A DNA stretch of 64,000 nt from Spongilla lacustris. Taxonomy: Eukaryota; Porifera; Demospongiae; Spongillida; Spongillidae. The notes under the pieces were generated by a model. That model ran no database searches. It saw nothing but the letters and a program-made list of their open reading frames with translations, and had not been told where the DNA came from. Shown here piece by piece: positions 46,430 to 57,564 of this stretch. The stretch lies in the NCBI GenBank assembly GCA_949361645.1, contig OX442416.1, forward strand, positions 7,384,362-7,448,361. Reading direction: 5' to 3'. How positions within the stretch are numbered: the stretch's first letter is position 1; the number at the start of each line of letters is the position of its first letter. A program made the position numbers and the translations under genes.

Positions 46430-46795
46430 CTGGAATAGCAAATAGAATGGACAAAATCTTGAAAACGTACAGTGCGTTTTTGGTAAATATGGCAAAACCA
46501 ATCACTGCCATAGACTGTTTTTAGTAGCACACACATCATGCTTCAAAAAACATTCAAAAAAAGTTATACTTGTTGTACATTTTCTTTTTTCTGTGAGAAT
46601 TAAATTCTCCAATGCATTTTTAAGAACCACATACATTTTTTTTACATCGTGTAACCAAGCGTGTGATTTAAAAATTAGATTTGAAATTTAGCGCGATAGA
46701 CACATCAAACAACAGTACAGAATTGGATGCCAAACACCTGCAGAATTTTCAAATATTGGTCCTATGCGTAGGGACTTGGACCTGGGGATTTAAGG
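46430..46795 (+). repeat. Dispersed repeat family A, copy 2
   Basis: Direct-orientation counterpart of 320-715, somewhat shorter because of internal deletions (the segments at ~385-400 and ~645-660 are missing). Confidence 0.75.
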
Positions 46796-47119
46796 TTTAA
46801 CACATCTGAGTAGGTCTGGGGAGGAGAGGGGACAATGGCAGGGGGCAATCTTGTATAAGATGGTTATTACAAGCTTTTATCATGATCTCATTTTCCCCTT
46901 GCAGCTCCTTCTACTGTTAGCCAGCACTGTGTGTTCACTGACACACGAATTTGTTTGACATTCGTGAGCGTGCTGGGACAACCTAGACATCTCCAGATGT
47001 ATTAGATCTCTGCATGAATATATCTACACAGTTACCAAACTGAACACCATTGATGTCTGTAACTGTTTCCATTGGTAAACGAGCTGAGTTATACAGATCG
47101 TCGTCATATGCATGTGACT

Positions 47120-47640
47120 TGCATGGTCAGAACGTACCGTTCCTACGTACTGTCCAATTAGAAGATGCACGGAGAGGAAGGAGCTGAGCGTACTGCCGGC
47201 ACTCGGCTGATTTAATGTATACTATACAAACAAAACAAATTCCCTGGATCCAAACCGTAGCCTGGTACGGAACGATGGCAATGGTATTATGCAATCACGA
47301 CAATAAACGGCTAAGTGATGTCATGTCTGTAACGGAGCTGTAACAGAACGTTCTTACCTAACGTACTGTTACGGAGCTGTAACGAGATGGCACCACCCAA
47401 ATACGAGACGGCACGACCCGAATACGAGATGGCACGACCCGAATACGAGACGGCACGACCCGAATACGAGATGGCGCGACCCGAATACGAGATGGCGCGA
47501 CCCGAATACGAAAAGCGAGCGCGTGTCGAATTATGGCAGTGATCACCCCCCATAGAATACGAGATGGCGCGACCCGAATACGAAAAGCGAGCGCGTGTCG
47601 AATTATGGCAGTGATCACCCCCCATATATTTTTCCTAACT
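47120..47640 (-). repeat. Inverted copy of the 29640-30130 element, with internal duplication
   Basis: On the minus strand it shows the same order: ATGGGGGGTGATCACTGCCA, 21-bp array, CCGTAACAGTACGTTAGG, and ACGTACTGTCC-type sequence. Here the first ~75 bp (GTGATCACTGCC...TATTCGG plus one 21-bp unit) is tandemly duplicated (47540-47625), a difference from the 29-kb copy. Confidence 0.85.
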
Positions 47641-47649
47641 CAGGAGCCT

Positions 47650-48410
47650 ATAAGGCCCCATCATCGCTTCTACCGCTGCCTGCCTTGGCATGCACGCTCT
47701 TTAACTACGGCCTACGCTGTCACTGTTGAATTTTCGTCGCACAGTTTCTTTCAGCCAATAACATGTGTACTTGTAATGTAATGACATCATGCAACCATAG
47801 ACTCGATGAGCATCTTGTTACTTATATCATCACAGCTGTGGTCCTCAAAAGAGACGTGTCAAGAACTTATTGTGTGCATGCCTCACTGAGTGTCAATGCC
47901 AGTCACATTCTCCTAGCCAATGGCCACAAACGATGGTGCTGTTCAGTTGCATTGTCTCCTATCAAAAGAAGTGCCAAGCATCTACCTTCAGAGTGAAGCA
48001 GCTTCCATCACCCTCATAGAATTGGGAGTGCAGAACGCTGAAAGGTCAGAGAGCACCCAGTCCCATGTGAGATGGCAAGACACCCAGAAGCTTCTGCATA
48101 GTCACCAGGCATCTAACAGTCTCTGAAGGCAGTGCAAGTCTCAGGTTTCATTGCCTTGGTGATGGAACCCTATGTATCAGTATAAAGAATGCTCAAGGAG
48201 TTTAGGCCTGCTGGTCAATACAAAGAGGTGTTTGACGTCATTCTTCAGTGGATACATGCCCTTATTCCCAAGATGAAGTGGACAAAAAACCTTTGCCTTG
48301 ACACCGGCTCATGTGTTAACAGAAACCTGACCTTTGCATCCTATATAGACAGGCCATTGGTGACTTGACGTTGGAGCAAAAGACTACATAGTAGATATAT
48401 GGTGCCTCGA
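47650..48410. other. No gene assigned
   Basis: Frames 47763-47996 and 47920-48126 (plus) are moderately protein-like (e.g. KEVPSIYLQSEAASITLIEL) and could be exon remnants. No domain recognised and no convincing splice frame. Confidence 0.35.
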
Positions 48411-48417
48411 GCTGGGA

Positions 48418-50665
48418 GGCAGTCAATGCCTCCACCCAGCTAGCCTTCAGACTTCCTGTGACGCAGTCAATGCCTCCACCCTGCTAACCTTCATATTACC
48501 TACATGTATGAGGCAGTCAATGTCTCCACCCTGCTAACCTTCAGACTACCTATGACGCAGTCAATGCCTTCACCCAGCTAGCCTTCAGACTACCTGTGAG
48601 GCAGTCAATGTCTTCACCCAGCTAACCTTCAGACTACCTGTGACGCAGTCAATGCCTCCACCCAGCTAACCTTTAGACTACTTGTGAGGCAGTCAATGCC
48701 TCCACCCAGCTAACCTTCGGACTACTTGTGAGGCAGTCAATGCCTCCACCCAGCTAACCTTCAGACTGCCTGTGACGCAGTCAATGCCTCCACCCAGCTA
48801 GCCTTCAGACTGCCTGTGATGCAGTCAATACCTCCACCCAGCTAGCCTTCAGACTACCTTGGAGGCAGTCAATGCCTCCACCCAGCTAACCTTTAGACTA
48901 CTTGTGAGGCAGTCAATGCCTCCACCCAGCTAGCCTTCAGACTGCCTGTGATGCAGTCAATACCTCCACCCAGCTAGCCTTCAGACTACCTTGGAGGCAG
49001 TCAATGCCTCCATCCAGCTAACCTTCAGACTGCCTGTGACGCAGTCAATGCCTCCACCCAGCTAGCCTTCAGACTGCCTGTGATGCAGTCAATACCTCCA
49101 CCCAGCTAGCCTTCAGACTACCTTGGAGGCAGTCAATGCCTTCACCCAGCTAGCCTTTAGAAGCTGTCTGTGAGGCAGTCAATGCCTCCACCCAGCTAAC
49201 CTTCAGACTACTTGTGAGGCAGTCAATGCCTCCACCCAGCTAGCCTTCAGACTACCTATGAAGCAGTCAATACCTCCACCCAGCTAGCCTTCAGACTACC
49301 TATGAGACAGTCAATGCCTCCACCCAGCTAACCTTTAGATTACTTGTGAGGCAGTCAATGCCTTCACCCAGCTAGCCTTTAGACTGCCTGTGAGGCAGTC
49401 AATGCCTCCACCCAGCTAACCTTCAGACTACCTATGACGCAGTCAATGCCTTCACCCAGCTAGCCTTTAGAAGCTGCCTGTGAGGCAGTCAATGCCTCCA
49501 CCCAGCTAACCTTCAGACTACCTATGACGCAGTCAATGCCTTCACCCAGCTAGCCTTCAGACTACCTGTGACGCAGTCAATGCCTCCACCCAGCTAACCT
49601 TCAGACTACTTGTGAGGCAGTCAATGCATCCACCCAGCTAGCCTTCAGACTACCTGTGACGCAGTCAATGCCTCTACCCAGCTAGCCTTCAGACTACTTA
49701 TGAGGCAGTCAATGTCTTCACCCAGCTAACCTTCAGACTGCCTGTGACGCAGTCAATGCCTCCACCCAGCTAACCTTCAGACTGCCTGTGACGCAGTCAA
49801 TGCCTCCACCCAGCTAGCCTTCAGACTGCCTGTGATGCAGTCAATACCTCCACCCAGCTAGCCTTCAGACTACCTTGGAGGCAGTCAATGCCTCCACCCA
49901 GCTAACCTTTAGAGGCAGTCAATGCCTCCACCCAGCTAACCTTTAGAGGCAGTCAATGCCTTCACCCAGCTAGCCTTCAGACTGCTTGTGACGCAGTCAA
50001 TGCCTCCACCCAGCTAGCCTTCAGACTACCCATGAGGCAGTCAATGCCTCCACCCAGCTAACCTTTAGACTACTTGTGAGGCAGTCAATGCCTTCACCCA
50101 GCTAGCCTTCAGACTGCTTGTGACGCAGTCAATGCCTCCACCCAGTAAGCCTTCAGACTACCTGTGACGCAGTCAATGCCTCTACCCAGCTAGCCTTCAG
50201 ACTACCTGTGAGGCAGTCAATGCCTCCACCCAGCTAACCTTTAGACCACTTGTGAGGCAGTCAATGCCTCCACCCAGCTAGCCTTCAGACTTTCTGTGAC
50301 GCAGTCAATGCCTCCACCCAGCTAACCTTTAGACTACTTGTGAGGCAGTCAATGCCTTCACCCAGCTAACCTTCAGACTACCTATGATGCAGTCAATGCC
50401 TTCACCCAGCTAGCCTTCAGACTACCTGTGAGGCAGTCAATGTCTTCACCCAGCTAACCTTCAGACTACCTGTGACGCAGTCAATGCCTCCACCCAGCTA
50501 CTACCTGTGAGGCAGTCAATGTCTTCACCCAGCTAACCTTCAGACTACCTGTGACGCAGTCAATGCCTCCACCCAGCTAGCCATCAGACTACCTATGAGG
50601 CAGTCAATGCCTCCACCCAGCTAGCCTTCAGACTACTTGTGAGGCAGTCCTTCAGACTACCTAGC
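48418..50665 (+). repeat. 44-bp minisatellite, about 50 copies
   Basis: Unit GAGGCAGTCAATGCCTCCAC CCAGCTAACCTTCAGACTAC CTGT. Variants alternate at GAGGCAG/GACGCAG/GATGCAG, CTAACC/CTAGCC and CCTCC/CCTTC, and blocks of variants repeat (for example ATGCAGTCAATACC followed by TTGGAGGCAG), so copies spread as multi-unit blocks. Three shortened units occur near 49913, 49946 and 50500. The array ends abruptly at ~50665. Confidence 0.97.
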
Positions 50666-50897
50666 CTTCAGTTCTGTGGCTAATAAAAATGTTTAGAGCA
50701 CTACACATATGCCTGGTCTGCTTAGTGATGTCTGCCATCCTTGGTAGAGCTAGCCTGTCTAGGTCTGTGTGTATGTATACTTGTCTGTGTTTACGAAAAT
50801 TAATAAGTTGCGGGTAATAATTTTATGGACATGTGGTGCAAAATGGCAGGTAAGCAACGCGTTTTCTGATGTATCATTTCGCTGCTCTTTATTATAG

Positions 50898-51617
50898 GAA
50901 TGCTTACCGAACGTTACGATTGAGGTAGCTCCAGTATACGCTAGTCTTATCGATCAAAGCACTGCAGGCAAGCCTGTCCTGAGGTACGTATGCCATGGTG
51001 TTCGTTGGCCGCCTATTGTAAGATACCATCGGATGAAGTAAACTGTACTAGTCAAGCATCTGGTAAGTAAGCCGCTGATAGCGTGGCTATGACTGAAAAG
51101 TTAGGCTTACCTTGGCAACATGGCGCGGGCACTCAACGTCTCTCTGCTCAGCATATCGAACTCGTCTCTCTCAGGTTGGTTGTGCATCCCCTGTCCTAAC
51201 AGGCATTATCCTCTTGTTAATAGCCAGCGTTGTACTGGACTTTGCTACTTCAGGTAAGTAGGCCTACTGTAACTGAATTTTGATTCCTCGTAGTGTAAAA
51301 GCTACTACGCAAGTACCTCTCTTACTGACACTTCTCAATGTAAGCGGTCGTGTGGAATTGGTTCATAAGGTCTGTTCTTTCACAGATGAAGTTCAAAATA
51401 CATGTAATCCAATTAGGTAAGTGTGGACCTTGCTACTTGTTCCCCTATTTCACATCTTGCTGTGCCTATTAGGACAAGCGGTTCCAGCTCGTCGACGTGG
51501 TCTATGACAGAGAAGCGTGGGACTGAGGAATTGGAATACATGTATCGATTTGCCCTAGCCAGGCCTGTTTGTATGTTGTGTATTTTTGTAAAAATATTTA
51601 TAATGTTATTTGAATGA
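50898..51617 (+). CDS. Possible multi-exon single-pass membrane protein
   Basis: A chain of short exons can be joined in phase: 50898-50986 (ECLPNVTIEVAPVYASLIDQ...), ~51028-51070 (IPSDEVNCTSQASG, with an NCT glycosylation site), ~51203-51252 (GIILLLIASVVLDFATS, a hydrophobic helix), 51387-51418 (DEVQNTCNPIR) and 51474-51617 (TSGSSSSTWSMTEKRGTEEL...). Donors GTATGC, GTAAGT, GTAAGT and GTAAGT and their AG acceptors fit. The 5' end is not found; a tiny ATGGCAG exon at 50845 does not fit the phase. No known domain. Exon choice is a guess. Confidence 0.3.
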
Positions 51618-51664
51618 CACCACTATTAAATGGGAGGGGCTCTAAAAGTGAGCATCACGTGCAA

Positions 51665-51865
51665 TGTAATGGGAAACGTTTGGTACGGATCCGTTACGGA
51701 TTTGTTACGGATCAGATTTCCATTTGTAACAGATCCGTAATTACAATCCGTTACACCTCTTTTGACAAATCGACTGCTACGGATCCGATTCGGTATCTGT
51801 CAATCGGATCCGTAGAACAATCCGTAACAGACGAATTTCTGATCAGTAGCAGATTTTTTTTTTTG
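51665..51865. repeat. Cluster of GGATCCGTAAC-type motifs
   Basis: More than eight direct or inverted copies of TACGGATCCGTTACGGAT-like words, similar in style to 29325-29560, suggesting a decayed element family with palindromic CGGATCCG cores. Confidence 0.5.
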
Positions 51866-51874
51866 GTTGTGTAG

Positions 51875-52185
51875 CTCACGCGACGCAGGTTCAAAATTAT
51901 GATCCCTCCCTCGAGCTTGTGCTACTAAACATTTAGAACCTTCCGTAAGTTGTGAAGTGAATGTGTGTTGCTTGGCTTGCAAGGATGCTCTAAAAGCAAT
52001 TTGTCGTGTTGGTGTGGCTTACATTGCGCAAGTGCGGAGTTTAAAAATGGTCTTGTAGGTGTTCTAGTTAGGCATAGCCCGACCTTCGCGTTTAGCGGAA
52101 ACGTTCCAGGTACCACGTTCCGCCAAAATGCGAAGGTCGCGCAAGCCCAACTAGCTTTTGCAAGAAAGTTTTAAGCAACTCAACC
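51875..52185. other. No gene recognised; one inverted repeat
   Basis: CCCGACCTTCGCGTTTAGCG GAACGTTCC ... CGTTCCGCCAAAATGCGAAG GTCG at 52078-52139 forms a hairpin-like inverted repeat of ~20 bp. No domain-bearing frame. Confidence 0.45.
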
Positions 52186-52189
52186 ATAA

Positions 52190-55100
52190 AAAGGGGCCTG
52201 TGCGTGTGCTCTTTGTATTAAGAGTGTGAAGGGTTAATCAACTTAACGGCAAAAATAGCCCTGTGGGTGTGGTCTTTGTAAGAGTTCGAAGGGTTAATCA
52301 ACCTAGTGGCAAAAAGAGTCCTGTGGGTGTGGTCTTTGTAAGAGTGTCAGGGGTTAAGGCACATAGCCGAAAGAAACAGCCTTGTGGGTGTGTTAAGAGT
52401 GTCAAGGGTTAAAGTACATAGCCGAGAGAAGCAACCCAGTGTGTGTGTTAATAGTGTCAGGGGTTAAGCGACACAGCCAAGAGAAACAGCCCAGTGAGTG
52501 TGTTAAGAGTGTCAAGGGTTAAAGTACGTAGCCGAGAGAAGCAGCCCAGTGGTTGTGTTAAGAGTGTCAGGGGTTAAACGACATAACCGAGAGAAACAGC
52601 CCAGTGGGTGTATTAAAAGTGTCAGGGGTTAAAGTACATAGCCGAGAGAAACAGCCCAGTGTGTGTGTTAATAGTGTCAGGGGTTAAGCGACACAGCCAA
52701 GAGAAACAGCCCAGTGAGTGTGTTAAGAGTGTCAAGGGTTAAAGTACATAGCCGAGAGAAGCAGCCCAGTGGTTGTGTTAAGAGTGTCAGGGGTTAAACG
52801 ACATAACCGAGAGAAACAGCCCAGTGGGTGTATTAAAAGTGTCAGGGGTTAAAGTACATAGCCGAGAGAAACAGCCCAGTGGTTGTGTTAAGAGTGTCAG
52901 GGGTTAAACGACATAGCCGAGAGAAACAGCCCAGTGAGTGTGTTAAAAGTGTCAGGGGTTAAACGACATAGCCGAGAGAAACAGCCCAATGAGTGTGTTA
53001 AAAGTGTCAGGGGTTAAACGACATAGCTGAGAGAAACAGCCCAGTGAGTGTGTTAAGAGTGTCAAGGGTTAAAGTACATAGCCGAGAGAAGCAGCCCAGT
53101 GTGTGTGTTAATAGTGTCAGGGGTTAAGCGACACAGCCAAGAGAAACAGCCCAGTGAGTGTGTTAAGAGTGTCAAGGGTTAAAGTACATAGCCGAGAGAA
53201 GCAGCCCAGTGGTTGTGTTAAGAGTGTCAGGGGTTAAACGACATAACCGAGAGAAACAGCCCAGTGGGTGTATTAAAAGTGTCAGGGGTTAAAGTACATA
53301 GCCGAGAGAAACAGCCCAGTGGTTGTGTTAAGAGTGTCAGGGGTTAAACGACATAGCCGAGAGAAACAGCCCAGTGAGTGTGTTAAAAGTGTCAGGGGTT
53401 AAACGACATAGCCGAGAGAAACAGCCCAATGAGTGTGTTAAAAGTGTCAGGGGTTAAACGACATAGCCGAGAGAAACAGCCCAGTGAGTGTGTTAAGAGT
53501 GTCAAGGGTTAAAGTACATAGCTGAGAGAAGCAGCCCAGTGGTTGTGTTAAGAGTGTCAGGGGTTAAACGACATAGCCGAGAGAAACAGCCCAGTGGGTG
53601 TATTAAAAGTGTCAGGGGTTAAACGACATAGCCGAGAGAAACAGCCCAGTGAGTGTGTTAAGAGTGTCAAGGGTTAAAGTACATAGCCGAGAGAAACAGC
53701 CCAGTGGTTGTGTTAAGAGTGTCAGGGGTTAAACGACATAGCCGAGAGAAACAGCCCAATGAGTGTGTTAAAAGTGTCAGGGGTTAAACGACATAGCCGA
53801 GAGAAACAGCCCAGTGAGTGTGTTAAGAGTGTCAAGGGTTAAAGTACATAGCCGAGAGAAGCAGCCCAGTGGTTGTGTTAAGAGTGTCAGGGGTTAAACG
53901 ACATAGCCGAGAGAAACAGCCCAGTGGGTGTATTAAAAGTGTCAGGGGTTAAACGACATAGCCGAGAGAAACAGCCCAGTGTGTGTGTTAATAGTGTTGG
54001 GGTTAAACGACATAGCTGAGAGAAACAGCCCAGTGAGTGTGTCAGGGGTTAAGGCATGTAGCCGAGAGAAACAGTCGTGTGAGTGGTGTGCTTTTATAAG
54101 AGTGTCAGGGGTTAAGGCATGTAGCCAAGAGAAACAGTCCTGTGAGTGTGGTGTGCTTTTATAAAAGTGTCAGGGGTTATGGCATGTAGCCGAGAGAAAC
54201 AGTCCTGTGAGTGTGGTGTGCTTTTATAACAGGGTTAAGGCATGTAGCCGAGAGAAACAGTCCTGTGAGTGTGGTGTGCTTTTATAAGAGTGTCAGGGGT
54301 TAAGGCATGTAGCCGAGAGAAACAGTCCTGGCGAGTGTGGTGTGCTTTTATAAGAGTGTCAGGGGTTAAGGCATGTAGCCGAGAGAAACAGTGCTGGTGA
54401 GTGTGGTGTGCTTTTATAAGAGTGTCAGGGGTTAGGGCATGTAGCCGAGAGAAACAGTACAGTGAGTGTGGTGTGCTTTTATAAGAGTGTCAGGGGTTAA
54501 GGCATGTAGCCGAGAGAAACAGTCCTGTGAGTGTGGTGTGCTTTTATAAGAGTGTCAGGGGTTAAGGCATGTAGCCGAGAGAAACAGTCCTGGTGAGTGT
54601 GGTGTGCTTTTATAAGAGTGTCAGGGGTTAAGGCATGTAGCCAAGAGAAACAGTCCTGGTGAGTGTAGTGTGCTTTTATAAGAGTGTCAGGGGTTAGGGC
54701 ATGTAGCCGAGAGAAACAGTCCTGTGAGTGTGGTGTGCTTTTATAAGAGTGTCAGGGGTTAAGGCATGTAGCCGAGAGAAACAGTGCTGGTGAGTGTGGT
54801 GTGCTTTTATAAGAGTGTCAGGGGTTAGGGCATGTAGCCGAGAGAAACAGTACAGTGAGTGTGTGGTGTGCTTTTATAAGAGTGTCAGGGTTAAGGCATG
54901 TAGCCGAGAGAAACAGTCCTGTGAGTGTGGTGTGCTTTTATAAGAGTGTCAGGGGTTAAGGCATGTAGCCGAGAGAAACAGTCCTGGCGAGTGTGGTGTG
55001 CTTTTATAAGAGTGTCAGGGGTTAAGTCATGTAGCCGAGAGAAACAGTCCTGGTGAGTGTAGTGTGCTTTTATAAGAGTGTCAGGGGTTAGGGCATGTAG

Positions 55101-55345
55101 CCGAGAGAAACAGTCCTGTGAGTGTGGTGTGCTTTTATAAGAGTGTCAGGGGTTAGGGCATGTAGCCGAGAGAAACAGTCCTGTGAGTGTGGTGTGCTTT
55201 TATAAGTGTGTCAGGGGTTAAGGCATGTAGCCGAGAGAAACAGTCCTGTGAGTGTGGTGTGCTTTTATAAGAGTGTCAGGGGTTAAGGCATGTAGCCGAG
55301 AGAAACAGTCCTGTGAGTGTGGTGTGCTTTTATAAGAGCGAGAGA
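52190..55345 (+). repeat. 55-bp then 65-bp satellite with higher-order structure
   Basis: 52190-52400: ~62-bp early units. 52400-54030: 55-bp units (GTGTGTTAAGAGTGTCAGGG GTTAAACGACATAGCCGAGA GAAACAGCCCAGTGA). 54030-55345: ~65-bp units with an added TGGTGTGCTTTTATAA. A 220-bp block of four 55-bp units starting GTGTGTGTTAATAGTG recurs at ~52440, ~52660 and ~53100 nearly unchanged, so higher-order units (220/440 bp) were amplified. The conserved core of all three phases is GTCAGGGGTTAA ... AGCCGAGAGAAACAG. Confidence 0.97.
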
Positions 55346-55429
55346 AACAATCATGTGAGTGTGGTTCTAAAGAAGCCTTACAAATAATCTCCAACACAGT
55401 CGGTAGGGACTTGGTCATGTGTGGTGTTA

Positions 55430-55963
55430 TGTTATGCATCCTACCTATTCACATGCACTCTACAGGGTTAACTGACCTTATGGTATAGTGTTATCATGTA
55501 CTGCAATGTGGTGGTTGAAAGTGTTCAGTGAATGTTTCAGTTTGAATTTACTCCATGTGTGTGGTTGTACGTTGAGAGTGTATAGGTTTAATGTTCTAAG
55601 GACTTTGACAGCATTAAACTTGATAGCTACATGTAGTTGTGGGTCCCCTTTTATCCATCAGTCCACACACACACACACACTTGTCAACATGCACATGCAC
55701 GCTCTCACACACACTTATGCACACACATTGAGCTTGTATCGTAACACTTGGCACACTAACTCTTATTTCCCACATTGTTAACTGACCTTACAGCTATAAA
55801 TGTAGCCAGTACAAGAAGGAATGGACGCCTGTTAATATCATATTCATATTGTGCACTACCTATGTATACATGTGGTTGTTGTTTTAACAGCTGCCCTGCT
55901 TTTATCTGTTTCAAGATATAGTTCTCCCTACAACCCACACACTACCCTTCTTACACTGTCTCC

Positions 55964-56003
<40 letters not shown>

Positions 56004-56536
56004 ACCCCCTTCTTCCCTACACGCACCAACTTCCTTCCTTCCCCTCCTTCCCCCCACACTTGAGGGAAGGGCTTTCGTATTGTTCACTTATGTACACATG
56101 CGGTTGTGTAAGTGTGTTGCAGCTGTAGCTTTATCTGATATAAGATGCAGGGGAACTTTTGCTACATATAGCTGTAATGGCCTGCTTGAACTAACCATGT
56201 CAGCAGATAGTGCACATGTACCATGCCAATACATGTGTGTCCTCCATAATTACGTTTAACCTTCCGTCTTTAATGTGGTCATATTGAATGGTCTATGAGA
56301 ATGGTCGTAAATTGAGAGTGTACAGGGTTAATGAAAATAATGTTCTAAGGTACCCTTGTACAGGTAGTTACATGTAAGTCTTCCACTGAGACAGCATGTA
56401 TGGTTTGTTACTACATGTAGTTGTGTGGTCATTGTGTAGTTAATGCCATTTATCCATCAGTCCACACATGCTACACACTTATGCACACACACACACTTAT
56501 GCACACACACACACTTATGCACACACACACACTTAT

Positions 56537-56599
<63 letters not shown>

Positions 56600-57190
56600 T
56601 CTGGTCATATACATGTATCTTAACACTTGGCACACTAACTACTATTTCCCACATTGCTAACTGACCTTACAGCTATAATGTAGCCTAGGATTTTGGTAAA
56701 AGACTTAGAGACAGTACATGTACAATGTAGTAAGGAAATGTTTTCCATGGCCTGGTGATGCATTCATATTCATATTGTGCACCTAACCTACCTATGTACA
56801 CATGTGGTTATTTATTTGATTTACAGCTGCTCCTTACTTGTACAGTGCTTTTATCTGATTCAAAATATGGTTCTTCTCCCCACCCCACACACTGTCTCCC
56901 TTTTACACACCACCCTTCTTCCCTACACACAGTGACACCAACCCTCCTTTCCTCCCCTCCCCAAATATGCTTTCCTATTGTTTATTTATGTACACATATG
57001 GTTGTGTACATGTAGGTGTGTTGCAGCTGTACCTTATCTGATGTAAGATGCAGAGTTCGTATTTGGCTACATATATAGGATAAATAAATATGAAGAGAAG
57101 CTTGCTGTAATGGCCTGCTTGAGCTACCTATGCCAGCAGATAGAGTACCATGCCGATACATGTGTGTCCTCCATAATTACCCATCTTTAA
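55430..57190 (+). repeat. Tandem duplication of a ~0.9-kb block
   Basis: ACACTTGGCACACTAACT ... TATTTCCCACATTG at 55744 and 56625. TATTCATATTGTGCAC ... CAGCTGC ... CTTTTATCTG at 55838 and 56765. GTGTTGCAGCTGTA ... ATGTGTGTCCTCCATAATTA at 56112-56252 and 57017-57180. CA microsatellites sit at the same relative places (55666-55685, 55968-56002, 56483-56595). Flanking text (AGGGTTAACTGACC) resembles the neighbouring satellite cores. Confidence 0.8.
56483..56595. repeat. CA-rich microsatellite with (TTATGCACACACACACAC)n
   Basis: Four 18-bp units ACTTATGCACACACACAC grade into pure (AC)n. Confidence 0.95.
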
Positions 57191-57564
57191 TGTGGTCGTG
57201 CAGAACCATGATGGTCCCTGACTACCTTCCATCATCTGCACATTATGGTACGCCTGCAAAGCTGCAAAATGTGGTGGAGGCAATGACAATGGAGAGGTAC
57301 ATATGCCACTGAGAACCAATCCATTGACAATGTGCGTGTTGTATTATCCTCTCTCTCTCCTCCCATTCAACAGATCATCCTCCATCCAATACGCCAACAT
57401 TTTCCTATGCTGCTGTCATTAGAAGCTATATTCATTAGTGTGTGCATTGTGAAACTCAGTATCCTGATAAGTGTAGTTGGATTCTTATGCCTTCTTGTGT
57501 ATTCACACTTATTGTATTTGACATGGTTATATTATTCAATATGGAAACTTTTGAAAAGCACCCT

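Noticed and set aside
48418..55345. CRISPR-like regular repeats
   Set aside because: Units are contiguous tandem repeats with no unique spacers and the genome is eukaryotic; these are minisatellites.
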